Assembly (NCBI GenBank): GCA_934427095.1
Contig: CAKRYM010000108.1
Span: forward strand, 1 to 5,524
DNA length: 5,524 nt
Direction of reading: 5' to 3'
Source of the DNA: an uncultured Bacillota bacterium
Lineage (GTDB): Bacteria > Bacillota > Dehalobacteriia > UBA4068
How positions within the stretch are numbered: the stretch's first letter is position 1; every line of letters starts with the position of its first letter. The position numbers and the translations under genes are program-made. Below the pieces are notes generated by a model. The model was not told the DNA's origin. It worked only from the letters and a program-made list of their open reading frames with translations, and did no database searches. Positions 5,403 through 5,524 of this stretch are shown here, one piece after another.

Positions 5403-5421
5403 GAGGAGCAGCTTAGGCTGC
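5403..5421 (+). promoter_or_regulatory. Distant Shine-Dalgarno with intervening hairpin for gpmI
   Basis: The only strong Shine-Dalgarno near the gpmI start is AGGAG at 5404-5408, whose last base is 24 bases before ATG 5433, too far for normal initiation. Immediately after it, GCAGC (5408-5412) and GCTGC (5417-5421) form a perfect 5-bp stem with a 4-base loop. Folding would loop out 14 bases and bring the site to an effective distance of about 11 bases from the ATG. Such spacing-correcting hairpins are known from a few phage T4 genes. This reading is inference. Confidence 0.4.
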
Positions 5422-5432
5422 CATACATAGAT

Positions 5433-5524
5433 ATGCAGAAAAGACCATTGACCATGTTGATGATATTGGATGGCTGGGGCTTGGGGGAAGATTACCCGGG
5501 CAATGCCATTCTGCGGGGAAATGC
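5433..5524 (+). CDS. gpmI: 2,3-bisphosphoglycerate-independent phosphoglycerate mutase, N-terminal fragment
   Basis: Only the first 30 codons are in the window; the gene continues past the right edge. The product interconverts 3-phosphoglycerate and 2-phosphoglycerate in glycolysis and gluconeogenesis, with manganese and a phosphoserine intermediate. The N-terminus matches the start of this enzyme family: a short RPLTMLMILDGWG strand with Asp13 as the first metal ligand, then a GNAI segment (residues 24-27) as in the usual DGWG...GNAI signature. The catalytic serine and the other metal ligands lie beyond the window. ATG 5433 is chosen because family members begin about 5-10 residues before the LDGWG strand. 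An in-frame stop at 5394-5396 limits any extension, and the only other upstream option is a CTG at 5418. There is no normally spaced Shine-Dalgarno. With pckG upstream, the context is lower glycolysis/gluconeogenesis. Confidence 0.9.
   Translation, partial: MQKRPLTMLMILDGWGLGEDYPGNAILRGN

Noticed and set aside
1..5524. CRISPR array, insertion sequence, tRNA, toxin-antitoxin or defence module
   Set aside because: No regularly spaced repeats, transposase motifs, terminal inverted repeats, tRNA cloverleaf or relevant protein families were seen on either strand.

Overview
This window looks like an ordinary stretch of chromosome from a low-to-mid-GC member of the Bacillota, most likely an anaerobic Clostridia or Negativicutes-type bacterium. 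The evidence is strong AGGAGG-type ribosome binding sites, sigma-A style promoters with 17-base spacers, compact U-tailed terminators, a Gram-positive-style lipoprotein, a PdaB-like deacetylase and a GTP-type PEP carboxykinase. The assignment is inferred from style and gene content; I could not check it against a database. Every confident gene is on the + strand.

Layout. (1) Bases 1-312 are the C-terminal end of a sugar phosphate isomerase/epimerase-type TIM-barrel protein, closed by a terminator at 338-361. (2) A near-consensus extended -10 promoter (430-458) and a leader of about 190 nt with two hairpins precede a BMP-family (Bmp/Med/PnrA-like) substrate-binding lipoprotein (653-1828), which has its own terminator (1843-1880). 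No ABC ATPase or permease lies beside it. (3) A second clear promoter (1894-1922) drives a 125-residue two-helix membrane protein of unknown function (1969-2346). Next is a membrane-anchored polysaccharide deacetylase (2401-3171), whose Shine-Dalgarno sequence is buried inside a terminator-like hairpin (2367-2400). A strong terminator at 3248-3280 ends this unit. (4) A repeat-rich intergenic region (3172-3487) leads to GTP-dependent phosphoenolpyruvate carboxykinase (3488-5278), followed by another terminator (5295-5331). (5) A short intergenic region with a tandem 15-base repeat and an unusual spaced ribosome binding site leads into the first 30 codons of cofactor-independent phosphoglycerate mutase (5433 to window end).

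How the genes relate. PEP carboxykinase and phosphoglycerate mutase both act at the lower end of glycolysis/gluconeogenesis (oxaloacetate-PEP and 2-phosphoglycerate-3-phosphoglycerate), so the right-hand third has a central carbon theme, although a terminator separates the two genes. The left and middle genes look like separate transcription units for sugar metabolism, solute capture and cell-envelope modification.

I found no mobile element, CRISPR array, tRNA, rRNA, toxin-antitoxin pair or defence system. I see no convincing novel multi-gene system. The parts most worth a second look are in non-coding DNA: the terminator/Shine-Dalgarno overlap at 2367-2400, the hairpin between Shine-Dalgarno and start codon at 5404-5433, the tandem repeat at 5364-5394, the folded leader at 465-639 and the repeat cluster upstream of the PEP carboxykinase gene.
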